A stretch of 64,000 nucleotides of DNA, taken from positions 124,001 through 188,000 of the forward strand of contig BEDY01000005.1 in NCBI GenBank assembly GCA_002335605.1. Reading direction: 5' to 3'. The position numbers and the translations under genes were made by a program. Numbering within the stretch: position 1 is the stretch's first letter; every line of letters starts with the position of its first letter. The DNA comes from Prillingera fragicola. Taxonomy: Eukaryota > Basidiomycota > Tremellomycetes > Trichosporonales > Trichosporonaceae. Shown in pieces: positions 20,334 to 33,263 of the stretch. The notes under the pieces were generated by a model. The model saw nothing but the letters and a program-made list of their open reading frames with translations, searched no databases and was not told the origin of the DNA.

Positions 20334-23300
20334 ATGCCGACAATGTCCCACCAGCACCAACACAGGAGGCAAAGCCGAGTCAACAACTCCATTAGCGACA
20401 TGTACGGCGGTTCCTCAAGACAGCCTGGACAACCCTTTACCCCCTTTGGAGCGCAGCACACGACGGGCTATAGCAGCTCCTCGGCTCGCGTGGATGTCCC
20501 CGGCGCCTATCCCTTGTGGCCTCCGCTGCTACCGCCACAGATGCCTCCAACTTCTGGTCGCGCAGCCCATGTGCCCCCTCTTTGGCAGGGCCCCGCTGGC
20601 GATGAGCAGCTGGCCAACCCGGGAAAGCGCCAGCGGTTCCAGAACGACCGCTCCATGTCGATGAGCGTCGGTCCCTCCAACGGCCTCCAAAGAGATCCTC
20701 CACCCCACCGACTCGGGCCGGTGAGGCTTCCGCCGCCTGCGTCGACCTTTGTGCTCAACCCAGCGACTCCGCCAGCTCTTCTCCCGTACAATGCACGTCA
20801 GTGGGCTGACTCAGCTGCTCGCACGACCCGCTCGCATTTCCCACATGCCAGCATGTCTATTCCATTGGCAGCGTCGCCACTCTCGCGCCACTCACACCAG
20901 TCGTCCATCGCCATCACACCAGGCAGCCAGCAGATAGGAACAGCTCCGCCCCGTCCCAGGCCACATCTCTCGCTGGCGCATGGCCGTACAAACTCTATCG
21001 CTCAGCGTGTAGGTCCCCCAAAGGCCATTCTCGGTGGGCCGGGTGGCAGGACATTTGAAGAGCTCCGTGTCCCATCCACGAGCTCTACTCACGAGCCAAG
21101 CCTCGTGTCGACGACCGCCTCCTCGGCTGTCCCCTCGACCCAAGGATCTCGCGCCCCCAGCCCCCGCACCTCGACCTCAGCGGCCGAGACGCCTCAAAGC
21201 GAACCCCCCAAGCCCAGCCCCGAGCCATACGAGGTCAACCACATGGGCAAGGTGGTCCGCGTCGCGCTCCCCCCAGGAGCCTACAGTCCACCAGACTCTC
21301 CCCCTCCATTCCGCAAACTCGAGCAAATCGAGTCCAAGCCCAAAATGTACGCCGAGGGACAGCTTCCGCCCGAGCGTGTATCGCGCCGAAAAGCCTTCCC
21401 ATGGCCTGCCCAGCGCGTGCGTTTATCGCCCGAAGCCATCCCCCTGCCTGCCTCCCCGACCGAGGCCTTCGCTGTAGAGGCGGCGGTCTTCAGTCGGCCT
21501 AGGCTGCATGCTGCGTCTCTGCACTCCTTGCACTACATGTCGCTGGACGAGGGGGTTGATCCGGTTGTGTGGCAGGGGAGGGGGGTGGTTGTTGCTGTTC
21601 CGCCTGACCAGGTGTGTACGCCGTGGAATTTGTGCTGACTGTGCAGGACGCGTGGGAGAGGCTGCGCCCCGTTGGGAGGTCGATATCTTCAACCGAGTCT
21701 GTGTGGGCCACTGCCGCCGAGGACGTCAATGCTTCGATCTCGTCGGCGGTCGACTCCTCAACCGTCCACCGCCCCCTCGAGAAGTCTGATCGCTCATCCG
21801 ACCACTCGTCGCCTCCAGCCGTCATTGCTTTTGAGTGGCCGTCCTCCAGAAGTCCGACACCTTCCAAAGAGGAAGTGAGTGGGGACGAGGACCAAGTTTC
21901 CACTGCAGCCGGAGACGACCCCTTTATTGACGGCGAGCACGACTTGAACGTTGGCACCGCCACCACCTCCACCCCGGTGGCAAGAGGGTCAGACCTAGGG
22001 AGCGAAGACCAAAGCGAGCAGCAGAACTCGCCCTCCTCTACGCCTTCCGGACACATGCGCTTCTCCCTCGTGAGCAGCCCCGTCCTAGCCAGGGAGTCGT
22101 CACGAGGGCAGCGGTCAGCCGCTCCGCCGCCTGTTAGTTCCCTGGGGGCGACGGCTTCGTCAGACATCTTTGGTGCTCTAGGTCCAGCGATGCCCCTTGG
22201 CCATGAGCATGCAATATCGGCTGTGAGCGTGCTCGACGTCGCTGTCAAGACAGCTCTGCCACAGTCCGACGACGATGAGGCGGCTTTCGAGGAAGACATG
22301 GATCCTTGGTCGGCTGGGGTGGACGCTGTCAACGGCAAGGATCCGGACGAGGTGACCTCCGCCCACGACATAGCCAACCCGCAACAGCCTGAGGCGGACC
22401 CAGAGATCTCCGCCAGCTCAGTGGTGCCAGAGGCAACGCAAGCACCCACACGCAGAACAGGGAGACTCGGTCTGCAAGCCCCCGCCCTCCGTCGACAGCT
22501 GCAGGGCTTCCTCCCTGCAGACGGTGTAGTGTTCAAGCCTCGGAGCAGGGCTGATGCCGCCGAGTCGGGGACGACGCCGACGTTTTCCAGGTCGCCGCCG
22601 CCGTCTGTGCTGCCTGCTCATCAGAGCGCGTCGGTTGATTCGCCGCCCAAGGAGCCGTTGCCTGCTCTGCCTGCTTCGCCTGCTGAGAAGATGATATCGG
22701 GATCAGAGAGGGAAGTGAAATCTGACGTGGTCGAGCAGACCGAAGCCGAAGAAGAGGAGGAAGAGGAGCACATTGAGGATGTCATTGAACAGCATCTGAA
22801 GCGGCTTAGTACTCCGGATAGGACCGTCGAGGTGCGAACGTCAGAAATCGAAGAGCCCAGCAACGACGATTGGGTGCCCAAAGTTGACGAGGACGAGTAC
22901 GACGACGACTTGCAAACCGACTATGATGGTACGATGGGCACCGAGGACGAGTTCTCAACTCCTCCAGCTGAGCGTCGTGGCTCACCGCACAAGCAGGAGC
23001 TCTTTCCCTCAATGCTCAAACCTTCTGCCAACGCCTTCGTACCTCGTCGCCAGCGTTCCGTTCCCAGCACTCCTCCCACTCACAGTCCGCCGTCGCTTGT
23101 GCCACATGAACGAGGACCGTCGGACACATCAGTGTTCACCTTTGGTCCACCATCGGTGCCTCCGTCTGGGCCACCTTCGGCCCAGCACTCGGCCCAGCAA
23201 GCTCACAGGCGCTTATCCAGCAGTGTGTCTCAAGGAGAGTCTCGCCTGCGGCCCTTTGCCAGTTCCTTCCACCCAGCGATCCCGCTTCCTTTCCCGCAAG

Positions 23301-26289
23301 CTGCGCAAAACATGACGAGTCCACCGGAAGGCGGTGCCCTAGGACTCTTCACTTTTACGCACAACTTCCGTCCAACAGCGTCTGCTTTCAGTCCGCCCCG
23401 TGCCGCTCCAGAGTCGCCGGACAAGCCCCCAGCTCTGGATCTGTGGCGCGCTTCTCCTACTTCTCCCGCCTTTGACACGATTCGGGATCCGTTCGAGCTC
23501 CAGATGCCTATTGAGGAGGAGGGCGAGGACATGGACGCCCAGCTGTTGGCGATAGAACGAGCAGTGTTCCCGCGCGCTCAGAGGCGTGTACCGATCCAGC
23601 AGCCGAACCTCAAGCCTGCCCCGCCGAGGAGGGATGTGGCGTCGCCAAGGCGGTCCGCTGAGCCGAGTCCGAAGATCGAGACAAAGGTGTGTCCTCCAAC
23701 AGAGATTGGCAAGCAGGTCCAACTGTTAGACCTCGGTGGCGTCGAGCGTCCTGCGCGCCAAGGAACCCATACGGCCAAGAGGTCGTCGCAGAACTCCCAT
23801 CTCCCTCGTGCGTGGCAGGACAGGTCTCAGCCAGCCTCGCCAGTCAAAGAGTCGCCCACTGGCGCCGTGCAGATACACGCTTCGAGGCCAATTCGCATCA
23901 CCACTTTCGTCCGGCCACAGGTCCCCGCTGACTTTGAGGATGGCCGAGACGCTGGGTTGAGCTCCACTGGCACCTTCTCGCCGATTGAGCCTGTGCCCTC
24001 CGAGATACCGTCCGAGGTCGACAATGAGGCAGCCAGCGGCACGATACCTAGCTTCATCGTCGGACGTCCCACAATGTCAACGGAAGAGAAGACACTTAAC
24101 CCAGCTGCCAGGCCGTTCATCTTTGGACCGCCAATGTCGACGCCACGTAGATTCCCAGCGGTCAGCAAGTCAAATTCATTCACTGCACCAGAGGCCGGCC
24201 CGTTTGAAGACCACTTCCACAGCACGCCCAACGACTCGAAAACGCTCGTTGACACGCCTCCCGACATCCACATCGAGCCCGTCGAGGAGCCAGCCGGCAA
24301 CAACCGCAAGTTCCGCGAGTGGGTGTTTCCGCGTTCGGCGGCGGGTTCCCGTGCATCTTCGCCTTCACGCGCAGCCCATAAGAGGGGTCACTCTGAGGCG
24401 AATTCTGAGGATGATGACGGTAAGTTTGCGTCCCCATGCAAGGCTCGGGGAACATTGAGCTAGGGTCGTGGCGCTAGACCTGGTCCCCTGGCCTGGTCAA
24501 GTTGTCGAGCCAACCCTTCCTTAACTCTGCTCACACTTTGGCAGAGTTTCCTATGCGTCGATCGTCGGGGGTGCTCAAAGTTGTCAACAATGTCGACCGC
24601 CTTACGACTGAGTTGCCGGTGTCGATGGGCGACTCGCCGCTGCTGCCCAATACGCCCCTGCAAGTCGACGGGACGACGCTCGAGGTCATTGAGACACTGC
24701 GGTCGCTTGAGGAGCAGGTCATGCTGCTCAAGATGGACAACGACCAGCTCGCCATGCAGACCATGCGTCGTGCCGACGAGGCGGCAAACCAGACCGCTAT
24801 GGCTCAACAGGCATTGGAGCTCATCAGGGGTGTGTCGATGCGCCTTGGCATTGCTGACATCCAGGACACCTTCCCAAACCAACTGCGCTGGACAAGGTCG
24901 CCAGCATACTCGAAGTGCAGACCGAGTTGCTGCAGGAGATACAGCGCAAGATCGAGGAAGGGACACGCGAGCCTACCGTGTCGTCCGCAATATCCGTGAC
25001 TGAGGAGGACACGACGCTCATCGAGCCTGTGCCGCCCAACACCATTGTGAACCCGACCGAACTGTTCACGGCGCTGCTCAGCGGACAGCACGCGCTCATA
25101 GAGAAATTTGCGGAGTTTGCCGAAGCCCAGGACGCGGTATATGACCTGCGCTCAGCGACGGATGCGCTTCTCGAGGCGCAGACAGACTTGCGCGGGTCGA
25201 AAGTTGACCATCGGAGGGCACAGGAGCTTGCTGAGATACAGCACAGTCTCCGCGAGGAGGTTAGCAGCACTCACCGAGCGGAGCGGGAGGTTGCTGAAAT
25301 GCGGGGACGTGTAGAGGAGCTCACTCGGCGGGTCAAGGATAAGGAGGATGAGGAGGTTTCGCGCCGTGAGCTCCACGAGATGCGGAACAAATTAGCCGAA
25401 AACAAGGAGCAGCAGCACGCGGCCATCGAGGCGCTCAAGCTGGAGGTGCGTGATAACGGCACAGTGGGTACTGATGAAGTAGCGTGATGCCGCCAAGCAG
25501 CTTGCGGAGGAACGTCATCGCGAGCTCGCTGAAATACAGTCCGAGGCTGCGGCATACCAGAGAAGGCTCTTTAACCGCCTTGACAGCTTCGAGCGAAACA
25601 TTGAGAGCAAGGTCGATGGAGGCGGGAAGGCGAAGCTGCAGTCCCTGGAGCAGGAAGTCGTGAGGCTACGTGGCGAGGTGAGCTTGTCAAGACCAGCAGC
25701 GCTGACCCCAGCTCGCCACCATGTCTAATGCACGCACCGACCTTCGGGTCGAGCTCACTCAAGCGCTCGCCGATGTCCAACTCGGAAAACAGCAGGCATT
25801 GCGCACGGCCGACTCTGAAGCTGTCCTGCGTCGCAACCTTGACCTGCAGCTCAAGGCGGAGAGGGCGAGGTCGTCGTTCCTCGAGGGCAAGGTGCAGAAG
25901 TCTGAAGCCGAGCTGCACGAAGTCAACCAGAATCTCGACGTTTGGCGGTCAGCGGCGCTCGAACAGCGTCTGCGCGCCGAGCGGTCAGCAGTGAGTGTCC
26001 AACGAAGTTGCCAGTTCTGACGGCACAGGTCCACATTGCCGCCATGCAGCAGGAGAACTACCACTGGCGCGAGTTTGCGCTCGGCGCCGACCGTCACCGA
26101 CTCGAAGAGTGGCTCGCTGGTCGCCCCTTCGATGGTATTCCAGGACACGAGCAGGCCGCGCCCGTTGCTGATAAAGCAACCAGGCCGTCGCCAGCGGCAC
26201 CAGACCCAGCTGTGATTGCGTCGGCGATGGCGTCGCCCCTTCGCTCCTTCGTTGTTCCGACCATTGTGGAACCAACAAATGATGGTTAG
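20334..26289 (+). CDS. Unknown 1,883-aa disordered and coiled-coil protein
   Basis: Exons 20334..21611, 21647..24419, 24545..24829, 24865..25445, 25483..25677, 25712..25990 and 26029..26289 join in phase. Residues 1-400 are Pro/Ser-rich, but a folded-looking block near 375-425 (RKAFPWPAQRVRLSPEAIPL, then LHSLHYMSLDEGVDPVVWQGRGVVVAVPP) crosses the first intron. Residues 430-1340 are acidic and Ser-rich with Asp/Glu runs. From about 1370 to 1840 heptad-rich helices dominate (LEVIETLRSLEEQVMLLKMDN, LLQEIQRKIEEG, REVAEMRGRVEELTRRV), so the C-terminal quarter should be a long coiled coil. This layout suits a cytoskeletal or polarity scaffold, but I recognise no family. An extra 3' exon near 26345 is possible. 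Confidence 0.72.
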
Positions 26290-26638
26290 GGCTCTTAACT
26301 GTTGAATATTACGACCGGCAATGAATCGCGTAACGATTGCATAAGATTGCCTTGTTGGAGAGTGAGCAAGCTGCAGCCGGGAAAGTGATCGGCAAAACGC
26401 TGGTGACAACCCGGCATGGCGGTAAATCCTTGATCTGCTGCCGAGCCAATCACCGCGGCTCATTTGTCAGGCCCGTAGGGCAGCGCGGCCGGAGCGATCG
26501 GCAGATCGTCAGCGGTGGAGGTGATGCTGATGGTTAACCATGGCCGACTTGGAGCAATGCTCGTGCCCGAGGGAGCGCCGAGGGTGGCTAGAAAAGAGTC
26601 ATTCTCGTATCCCGAATCTTGAGTTCAGTCATCAACTC
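26290..26638. other. Intergenic region before the hemerythrin-like gene
   Basis: Contains a short frame (26345-26530) beginning after an AG, which might be a missed last exon of the upstream gene. An in-frame ATG at 26540 could extend the downstream protein by 33 residues. Confidence 0.3.
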
Positions 26639-27673
26639 ATGCCCACAGAACCCGGTCACAGCTCGAGTCAACTGAACACTCCCTCTGCGCAACCCAAGCC
26701 CAAACCTAGCGCGCGCCCCACAGCCACCCAGCCTCGCAAAAGATCGTCGTTCACCCCGGTCCTCTCGTTCACCCTCCTCGCTCTCGCCGCACTTGTCGCC
26801 CTCTTTGCTCTCCCAAGTCTCCGAAACAGCGCAACTACCTCGCTAGCAACCTTTGCATCTCGCAACCCCTTCATCTCAAACTACATTACCACCCCGGACG
26901 CCGCCGCTACAATGTCTACTGGTACCGCCGCAGCAACTGGCCCCAACGGCAAGCCCAAGGGCAGCTTCAAGAAGTGGAACCGTCTTGCCGAGGGCATGGA
27001 CCGCTTCCACACCCACTTCCGCTGGGAGTACAAGAATGCTTACGACGTGAGTTTGTTGCCTCTGAGGAGTCGCCGGTGGGGCATGGATATCCATAAGCTC
27101 GGCACTGGCTGGTGGAGCCAAGGCGAGAGCGACGCACCCACCCCGGGTTTGACACTCTTGGCAAGTGAATAACGCTCTGCAGAACGCCGACGGCGGCTTC
27201 CACAAGTCGGGCAAGAATCTCCAGGGGTTTATCCGTGAGGCCGAGCAGCTCGCCCACCACCTCGACATGCACCACCGTATCGAGGAGGCGTACATTTTCC
27301 CTCTTCTCGCCAAGAAGATGCCCCAGTTTAGGGACGGCGGCAAGGAGAAGGGCGCGCATATTATTGCCCACCGCGGTATCCACGAGGGTGAGCACTAGTC
27401 CGGGTCGTTGGTGGTCCTCGCCCCGAGGCGTCCACGACCGCGGCACGTCTGTGAGCAAGAGCTAACAAAGCAGGTCTGGAGAGGTACGGAAAGTACCTGA
27501 ACTCGGTCAAGGCCAATCCCTCGACGTACAGCGCTGCCAAGCTACGCGAGGTCATGGACTCGTTCCACGACGTATTGTTCAACCACCTCGACCTCGAGGT
27601 CAAGGACTTGGGAGCAGAGTCGATGCAAAAGCACGGGTTCACCCTCGACGAGCTCAAGCGTTTCCCCATGTAG
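26639..27673 (+). CDS. Membrane-anchored hemerythrin-like (HHE) domain protein
   Basis: Exons 26639..27046, 27183..27387 and 27474..27673 give 270 aa. Residues about 33-60 form one hydrophobic helix (FTPVLSFTLLALAALVALFAL) after a basic Pro-rich start, so the protein is probably a single-pass membrane or signal-anchor protein. The HHE four-helix bundle follows: FHTHFRWEY, AHHLDMHHRIEEAYIFP (HHxxxE), AHIIAHRGIHEG and FHDVLFNHLDLE (HxxxH/D). The His/Glu positions fit a non-haem di-iron site. Such fungal proteins are often linked to iron, oxygen or nitric oxide handling, but the role here is unproven. An upstream in-frame ATG (26540) is an alternative start. Confidence 0.87.
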
Positions 27674-28475
27674 GCTATGGCGCGCTGCTCGTTGCTGTGC
27701 CCGATGGGCAAAGGGGGCCCAGTCGTGGAATTTTGTTGGCTGCCTATTGCGCGCCAACGGTGGGGTGGAGTCGAGAGACGACATGTCACAATCTGTACAA
27801 TTCATGTATCGCATCTGCAAATGATCAGGCGTGTTTGAGGGCTGCTCTAGCTGAAACTAACCGAACATAGTTTCGATCTACCTGAAGCAGAACCAAAATC
27901 AGTCGCAGAGTTCTTTGAGGAACATAGGGGGCCGGATTATTCTCACGTTTGTTGATAGTGAATGTGTGGGCATGAGGGCCTCAACTGTGGATCTACGCAC
28001 TGGAATCGGCATTGAATAATTGGATTCATCCTATCCAAGCCCTCACACGCCATGCAAGGAGTCTGGGCAGCGTTGTGCGCAGATAACGCTACGGTCTGTT
28101 AACATTTAATTAAGTAATTAATTTCTTCACGCACCTGTTAACGCCCATCGCCTCAAGCCAGGTTCAGCCCACCAATGTTTGGTTTCACAATTCAAAGCCA
28201 TTTACATAGACGCCATACAACGGAGTAATACAAGCAAAGAGAATCGAGGAAGAAACAACAGCCGCAGGCTGAACTAATGATAATAAGGGGCGGTGGTGAC
28301 TGTGAAGAGAGAGTGTTAACGAAGGTGGAGGGCGACTTTCTTTTCCATGCCCATATGCCCATGCAGGGGAAGAACAGGTACACCCGAGTTTGTGCCTAGT
28401 GTCACGCTTCAGATGGGTCTTGGCTAGTTCACAGTTTGGTCTTTGGTCTTGGCTGGATGACAGCTTGTAGTGCGC
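27674..28475. other. Convergent intergenic region with an AT-rich island
   Basis: 3' ends of two genes meet here. An unusually AT-rich patch near 28100-28130 contains TTAATTAAGTAATTAA, which stands out in this GC-rich window. No gene is seen. Confidence 0.4.
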
Positions 28476-30623
28476 CTAGGCGCGGACGTTGACAGCCCAC
28501 ATGCCGCAGCCGACGGCTATGGCAACTGCACAAGCCAGGGCGACCTGCGTCCAGCTCGAGCGTTTCCACATGCGCTTGGCGGGGCCAAAGACGTTGTCAA
28601 AGATCTCCTCCAAGCCGAGCCCGAGCGAGGTCGCCGGTGCGCGGCGCGGAAAGAGGGGATTGCAATCCCGATGCTGAGCTGGTAGGGAGGCGCGGCGGCG
28701 GCGCGGACGGGGCACGCGACCCGAGGCGGTGGTCTGACCGCGAGCCTGGCCGCGGAACGAGCGGGACGCGACGACGGCAGCGGCGTCAATCTCCCGGCGA
28801 TGAGCTAGGCGGCGCGAGAGGGTTGCTTCCCACTCTCCACCGCCCTGGGCACGCGCGACTGTCGGCATCGGTGCGCCGCCCTCAAACGACGAAGCTGGCG
28901 AGGTTGAAATGCCCGGCAGCGAAGAGACCGAGTTGGACAGGGAAGCCGACGGGCGCGAAGCGAGGAAGACGACGGTGGATGCCGAACGCACACGCGCCGG
29001 CTCGTCGAGTACCCGCTCGAGCAGGGCGACTGACCGGAGCACTGGGCCATCCGGGTCCAGGTGATCAGAGGGCATTGCCGAGCTATCCAGGTCGGTCGCC
29101 GCGGGTGCTTCGGAAGCAACCTCCGTGTCAGACTCGCCATCGCTCTCCAGAACCTGTGGGAGGCGGTTAAAGTAAGATGGCGGCGACTGGGAAGGCGGCA
29201 GTGCAGCAGCCGACACGGTTGGCGTCGTGGCGTCGGCCGGTGGCTCGTGCTTATCAGGAAGACAGCGGGGGGTCTCGCCGATCGCTGGCCCAGACAGTGG
29301 GGTGGAGGTGCCGCTGCGCTCGCTCTGCCCGCTTTCCTCGGACGACGACTGGGACTGATCCGACGCGCTGTCGCCAGCCTTGAGCCGCTCTTCCTCGTCC
29401 TGCAACGTCGTGACAGGAACAACTAGCCTGAGGTCATCTAGATTGGTGGTCTCATCGTCTGCTCAACGTCAGGGCAAATTCCCACGCACCGGGCTGTGTG
29501 ACTCACCGAGAACAATCGTGAGATGAACCCATTCTGAACTGCTGCTCGTTGCGTAGCTTGTAACTACAGCCTCTAGGTCGGCCTGTTGCTTTGCGTTGGG
29601 CGACGGATTGAGAACAGCATGCAGCGCAGCGTAGGCCTCGGCAGTCCGCTGGCCTACCTCGGGAATATGCAGACCCGTGAGAATTGTAGACTCTAACGCG
29701 CCATCCACGACGACGCCCACTTCACCGTGCGCGAGCTGCACGCATTTCCTACGCGAGGATAGCACGCCTAGCACATCGCGTGTCCGCTCAGGAGACGCGA
29801 CGAGTGCGACCCTCGTGCCGGCGCCCGGCCCATTCCACCGCTCGAGGCCGAGGTGAAGGCTTGTGCTTGGCAGCTGGAGGGTGGGGAGTACGAGCTCGCT
29901 CGAGCCAGCTGCACGCGGCGCTGGACGGATGGACGTGCCCAGTGGATCGTGCTGGATGTGCTCGTCGCTGGACAGCGCCGTGGAGCGTGAGAGCGGATGG
30001 CGCCAGTCCCAGTCGGCCGGCGACGATATGCGTGAGAGCGAGGACAGGCTCGGCAGTGAAGTGCAGCTGAGGGGCGACGACGGCTCGCTCGGAGCGTCGG
30101 CGAGCATGTCAAACAGCGCATGCGAGATGGGGGGAAGCGGCGAGGGGGTCTGTGGGCGGACCATGGGCGATGGCGCGTCTGACATTGCCGGAGTCGTCAT
30201 CGGTGGTGGCGGTGGGGCGGCAATGTTGGCAACGTACTGGCCGAGTGACTCTACGGACGCGTCAAGGTCGCCACCGGCGGCGTGGGAGACGTCTGGCGGA
30301 GTGGTCGTGACACCTGGTTGAGTCGAGGTGGTGCTGTGGGGCAATGGATTGCCGCTGCCATGCTCGGCCTGTCTGTCGCGTGCGCGTCCCACTGCTCCGG
30401 CCGAGCGGCCGAGGTCTTGGATGCTGTTGGACGGATTGCTCTTGCCGGCCGATGCAGTGGACCAGGCGATACTGTTATCCAAGCTTCGTACCCCGTAGCA
30501 GCTGTCAGCGCCATCCGGGGGCGGGGGAGAATCGTGTTGCAGCGCTTTGGCTCGCGAAGTGGCAAAGGGCCCAGTGACGCCGGCAATGGCTGCCTGGAAC
30601 GCGTTTGACGTCGTTTCGCGCAT
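28476..30623 (-). CDS. Unknown 699-aa tail-anchored membrane protein
   Basis: Exons 29507..30623 and 28476..29458 (48-nt intron) give 699 aa. The first 250 residues are Pro/Ser-rich and disordered. Residues about 255-385 look folded: LHLGLERWNGPGAGTRVALVA, RTRDVLGVLSSRRKCVQL, GEVGVVVDGALESTILTGL and EWVHLTIVLDD. Another disordered, acidic stretch with Arg-rich patches follows. The last 25 residues are one hydrophobic segment (WTQVALACAVAIAVGCGMWAV) followed by NVRA, the shape of a C-tail-anchored protein of ER, mitochondria or peroxisomes. A short amphipathic stretch just before (IFDNVFGPAKRMWKRSS) fits a membrane-proximal basic region. I cannot name the family. Confidence 0.75.
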
Positions 30624-31334
30624 TATGACGACCACGGGTGATGTGTAGTATGGGAATGTATGATGAGTGGACGGCGACGGAGGGGAGAGGGGAGGTCTGA
30701 AGAGAGGATGCTGGATGGGGAGAGGAGAAGAGTGTGGATGAGCAAGGACAGTCGCAGTTGCAGGAGTGGTGTGACTGATTAGCAGCAGGTGACACTGGGT
30801 GGCAAATGCACGAGGTTTGTGCGGCGGGGTGGCGTCTGGGCTGGGTGGCGGAGGAAGGCAGGAGGAAGGAAGGCGACCCCGTGCGTCCGGTGCCACACCC
30901 ATCCAGGGACGACACAGTGACGACACCAAGGATTTGCCCCACAGCGGCCAGTGGCGAATCCATGGCATTTATTTCGAACAACCCCCCACATGCCCACATG
31001 CCGTAATCACCTACTGCTGGTGCTGCTACAACCTCCCAACTCAACGCGTCAAACGCACTACTACCTGCATGACATGGCACGCGTCTCCCCGCCCCATTTC
31101 AAAGCCCAAGAGCAGATGCATGCAGTCCCTTCCTCTCCGATCCTCACGGGTACAGACAAGCCTTCCCCCACAACAAACACTGGGAAGGAATGGGCAGCTG
31201 ATCAAACCGTGACCGACAGAAGCAGCGGGGGCTGATAGGACAGCTGATTAGCCAGTGGGTGCATCGAGTTTGACCTCGCGCACTAAACCATTCCGCTCTT
31301 CTATTAAAGCTATGTGATTGTATAAAGGCCATGT
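30624..31334. other. Intergenic region between the tail-anchored gene and LAG1
   Basis: Promoter and leader of the tail-anchored gene and the 3' region of LAG1 (same strand). GA-rich on the plus strand (CT-rich in the sense strand) near 30660-30735, just upstream of the start codon. No gene seen. Confidence 0.4.
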
Positions 31335-33263
31335 TTACTGGGCCTTGTCGGCCTCTCCAACCTGCTTGACAGGCTCCTCCTCCTCCTCATCGTCCGAGCG
31401 CTCATCCTTGACAGTGTTGAGGAAGACAACGCTGGAGAGAAGCATTAGCACAGAGTCCAGGCCCGACAGTCAAGGGTGATCGAGAAGTGAGGCGCTCACC
31501 GGAAGAGAATGCGCCAGATAAGGAAGTACCAGAACAGGTTGATGCACTGCAGCAAGAAGATGGGAGTAAAGATTTGCCACTTCATCCTGAGACAGAGTGT
31601 CAGCGTCGAGGGGGGAGTGACTCGCGGTGGGGACTTACCATCCGACCATCCAGTTGTCGTTCAAGGGGTCAAACGTGAGGCGCTGCTCAAGACTGCAACG
31701 TTAGCTCACGCTGCACTTGCACCGCAACTCTCGACTTACGGGATAAGCTCAAACTGGGTGTAGACCGAGTACAGAATCCAGATGTTGAGGTAGTGGCGGA
31801 AGTAGGTCCACACGCCGACAAAGACGGCAAAGAACGGCGTCGACGCGGGCTCGCTGACATAGTTGACACACTTGGCGAGCTACACCATTAGCCCAAAGTC
31901 AACAATGCTGCTACTCACGGCGAGGAAAATGTCTGACACGTCCATGGTCACGAACACCGAGACACCGATGTATGTGAGCTAATGCAGTTAGCCCTGAGCG
32001 CGTGACGGAAAGCTTACCGATATACCATAGCTCCATCCGACAAGCCATAGAGTGACAATGTGCTGCAGCGGTCAGTCACCATTCCTTCGCCAAGAAAGTA
32101 CTCACGTGCGCGACGAGCTCCTTAAAGTCCTTGCGGGGCTTTTCAATCTTGAGTGCGAGAATGATAGTCTGCTGGCACCAGTAGGCGGCCTGCATAAGGT
32201 AGTACACCTTGAGGCCGCGAGTCATCTCCCGGTGGGGGTACTCGAGCCAAAAGTGTTCAGTCTTGTACCCTGGAGGCGCGTCAGGAACTGTTCCTCACAA
32301 GACCCGTTGCCTACTCACACCAAGTGGGGAGGCTATGCATGACAATCTGGAACGTGTCAGCAAGTGGTACGCAGACGGCTGGACAGCTCCGAGCCACTCA
32401 CAATGCCGGCAGTACCCATGATGCCAAAGTAGAAGATGGCATAGCCCTCTGTGACATGTTAGCGGCCCGTGCACGCCGAGACGACCTTGCTCTGCAAGGT
32501 CGTAAGACTCACGCTCCGTGAAGCGCAGGATCTTGTTGCCACGGATACCGAGCGACTTGGCCAGGGGGCGGAGCAAGTAGAGAGTCACAAACTGGCGAAC
32601 GCTGGAGGTGAGCGGGGAGCTGGAGAGGGCACAACGTACAAGGACCAGAACACGATGTAGTAGGCGATAAAGACAAAGTCGAGGACGCCCTTGTGGTACT
32701 TGCCGTTGGGCAGCTTGTAGCTAGGGAACAGCAGCCACTCAAAGGGGTTGACTCTGTAGGGACCCATCATGCCGAGGTCGATGAGCATGAACTGGTTGGC
32801 CCAGAGGAGCACGGGGATGACCATGAGAACGAACGATGAGACTTTAAAGAGGGGCCTTGTGTTAGCAACAGACAGACGGCCGCTGCGCCAGGCCAGACTC
32901 ACGAGGAACAAGCATCCAGCGCCCAGTCTTGATGTCCTGCTTGAAACCCAGCGAATGGTAGCGTTCCGGCAGCGCGTCGGGGTCGGGGCGAGGCTTGCCT
33001 GCCGCGAGGGGCTTGACCTCGCTCTTCATGCTCCTACGCGCCGTCAGCTTTTGGACCTCGGGGACGCCAGAACACTGTGAGACACTCACGGTGTGGGCAT
33101 GTGTTTGTTCAGCGGGATCTGACTGTGAGGAATACATCAGCATGCGTCCTCCTCGGCTCATCTCGACACTGCTCCGCCCCCACAACAACACGTACTTGAG
33201 GGCGCTGGTGACGCTGGAGCTCCTACGCCTCATATGCCTGGGCTGAGCTTGGAGAGTCGACAT
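31335..33263 (-). CDS. LAG1: Sphingosine N-acyltransferase (ceramide synthase)
   Basis: Fourteen exons (33196..33263, 33090..33122, 32903..33033, 32640..32841, 32513..32601, 32402..32448, 32319..32346, 32106..32269, 32018..32062, 31919..31978, 31740..31879, 31639..31692, 31500..31586, 31335..31431) join in phase to 414 aa. Ceramide synthase acylates sphingoid bases with acyl-CoA in the ER membrane. The TLC domain is clear: several hydrophobic helices (FVLMVIPVLLWANQF; FIAYYIVFW), FVTLYLLRPLAKSLGI, WYKTEHFWLEYPHREM, and the Lag motif with paired His, AHHIVTLWLVGWSYG, rebuilt across an intron near residue 254, followed by DVSDIFLA. The C-terminus is a soluble acidic tail (DDEEEEE), like the CK2-regulated tail of yeast Lag1. 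Confidence 0.95.

Noticed and set aside
21499..22536. 345-aa minus-strand Ser-rich frame
   Set aside because: Antisense shadow of the giant coiled-coil gene's Ser/Asp-rich exon.
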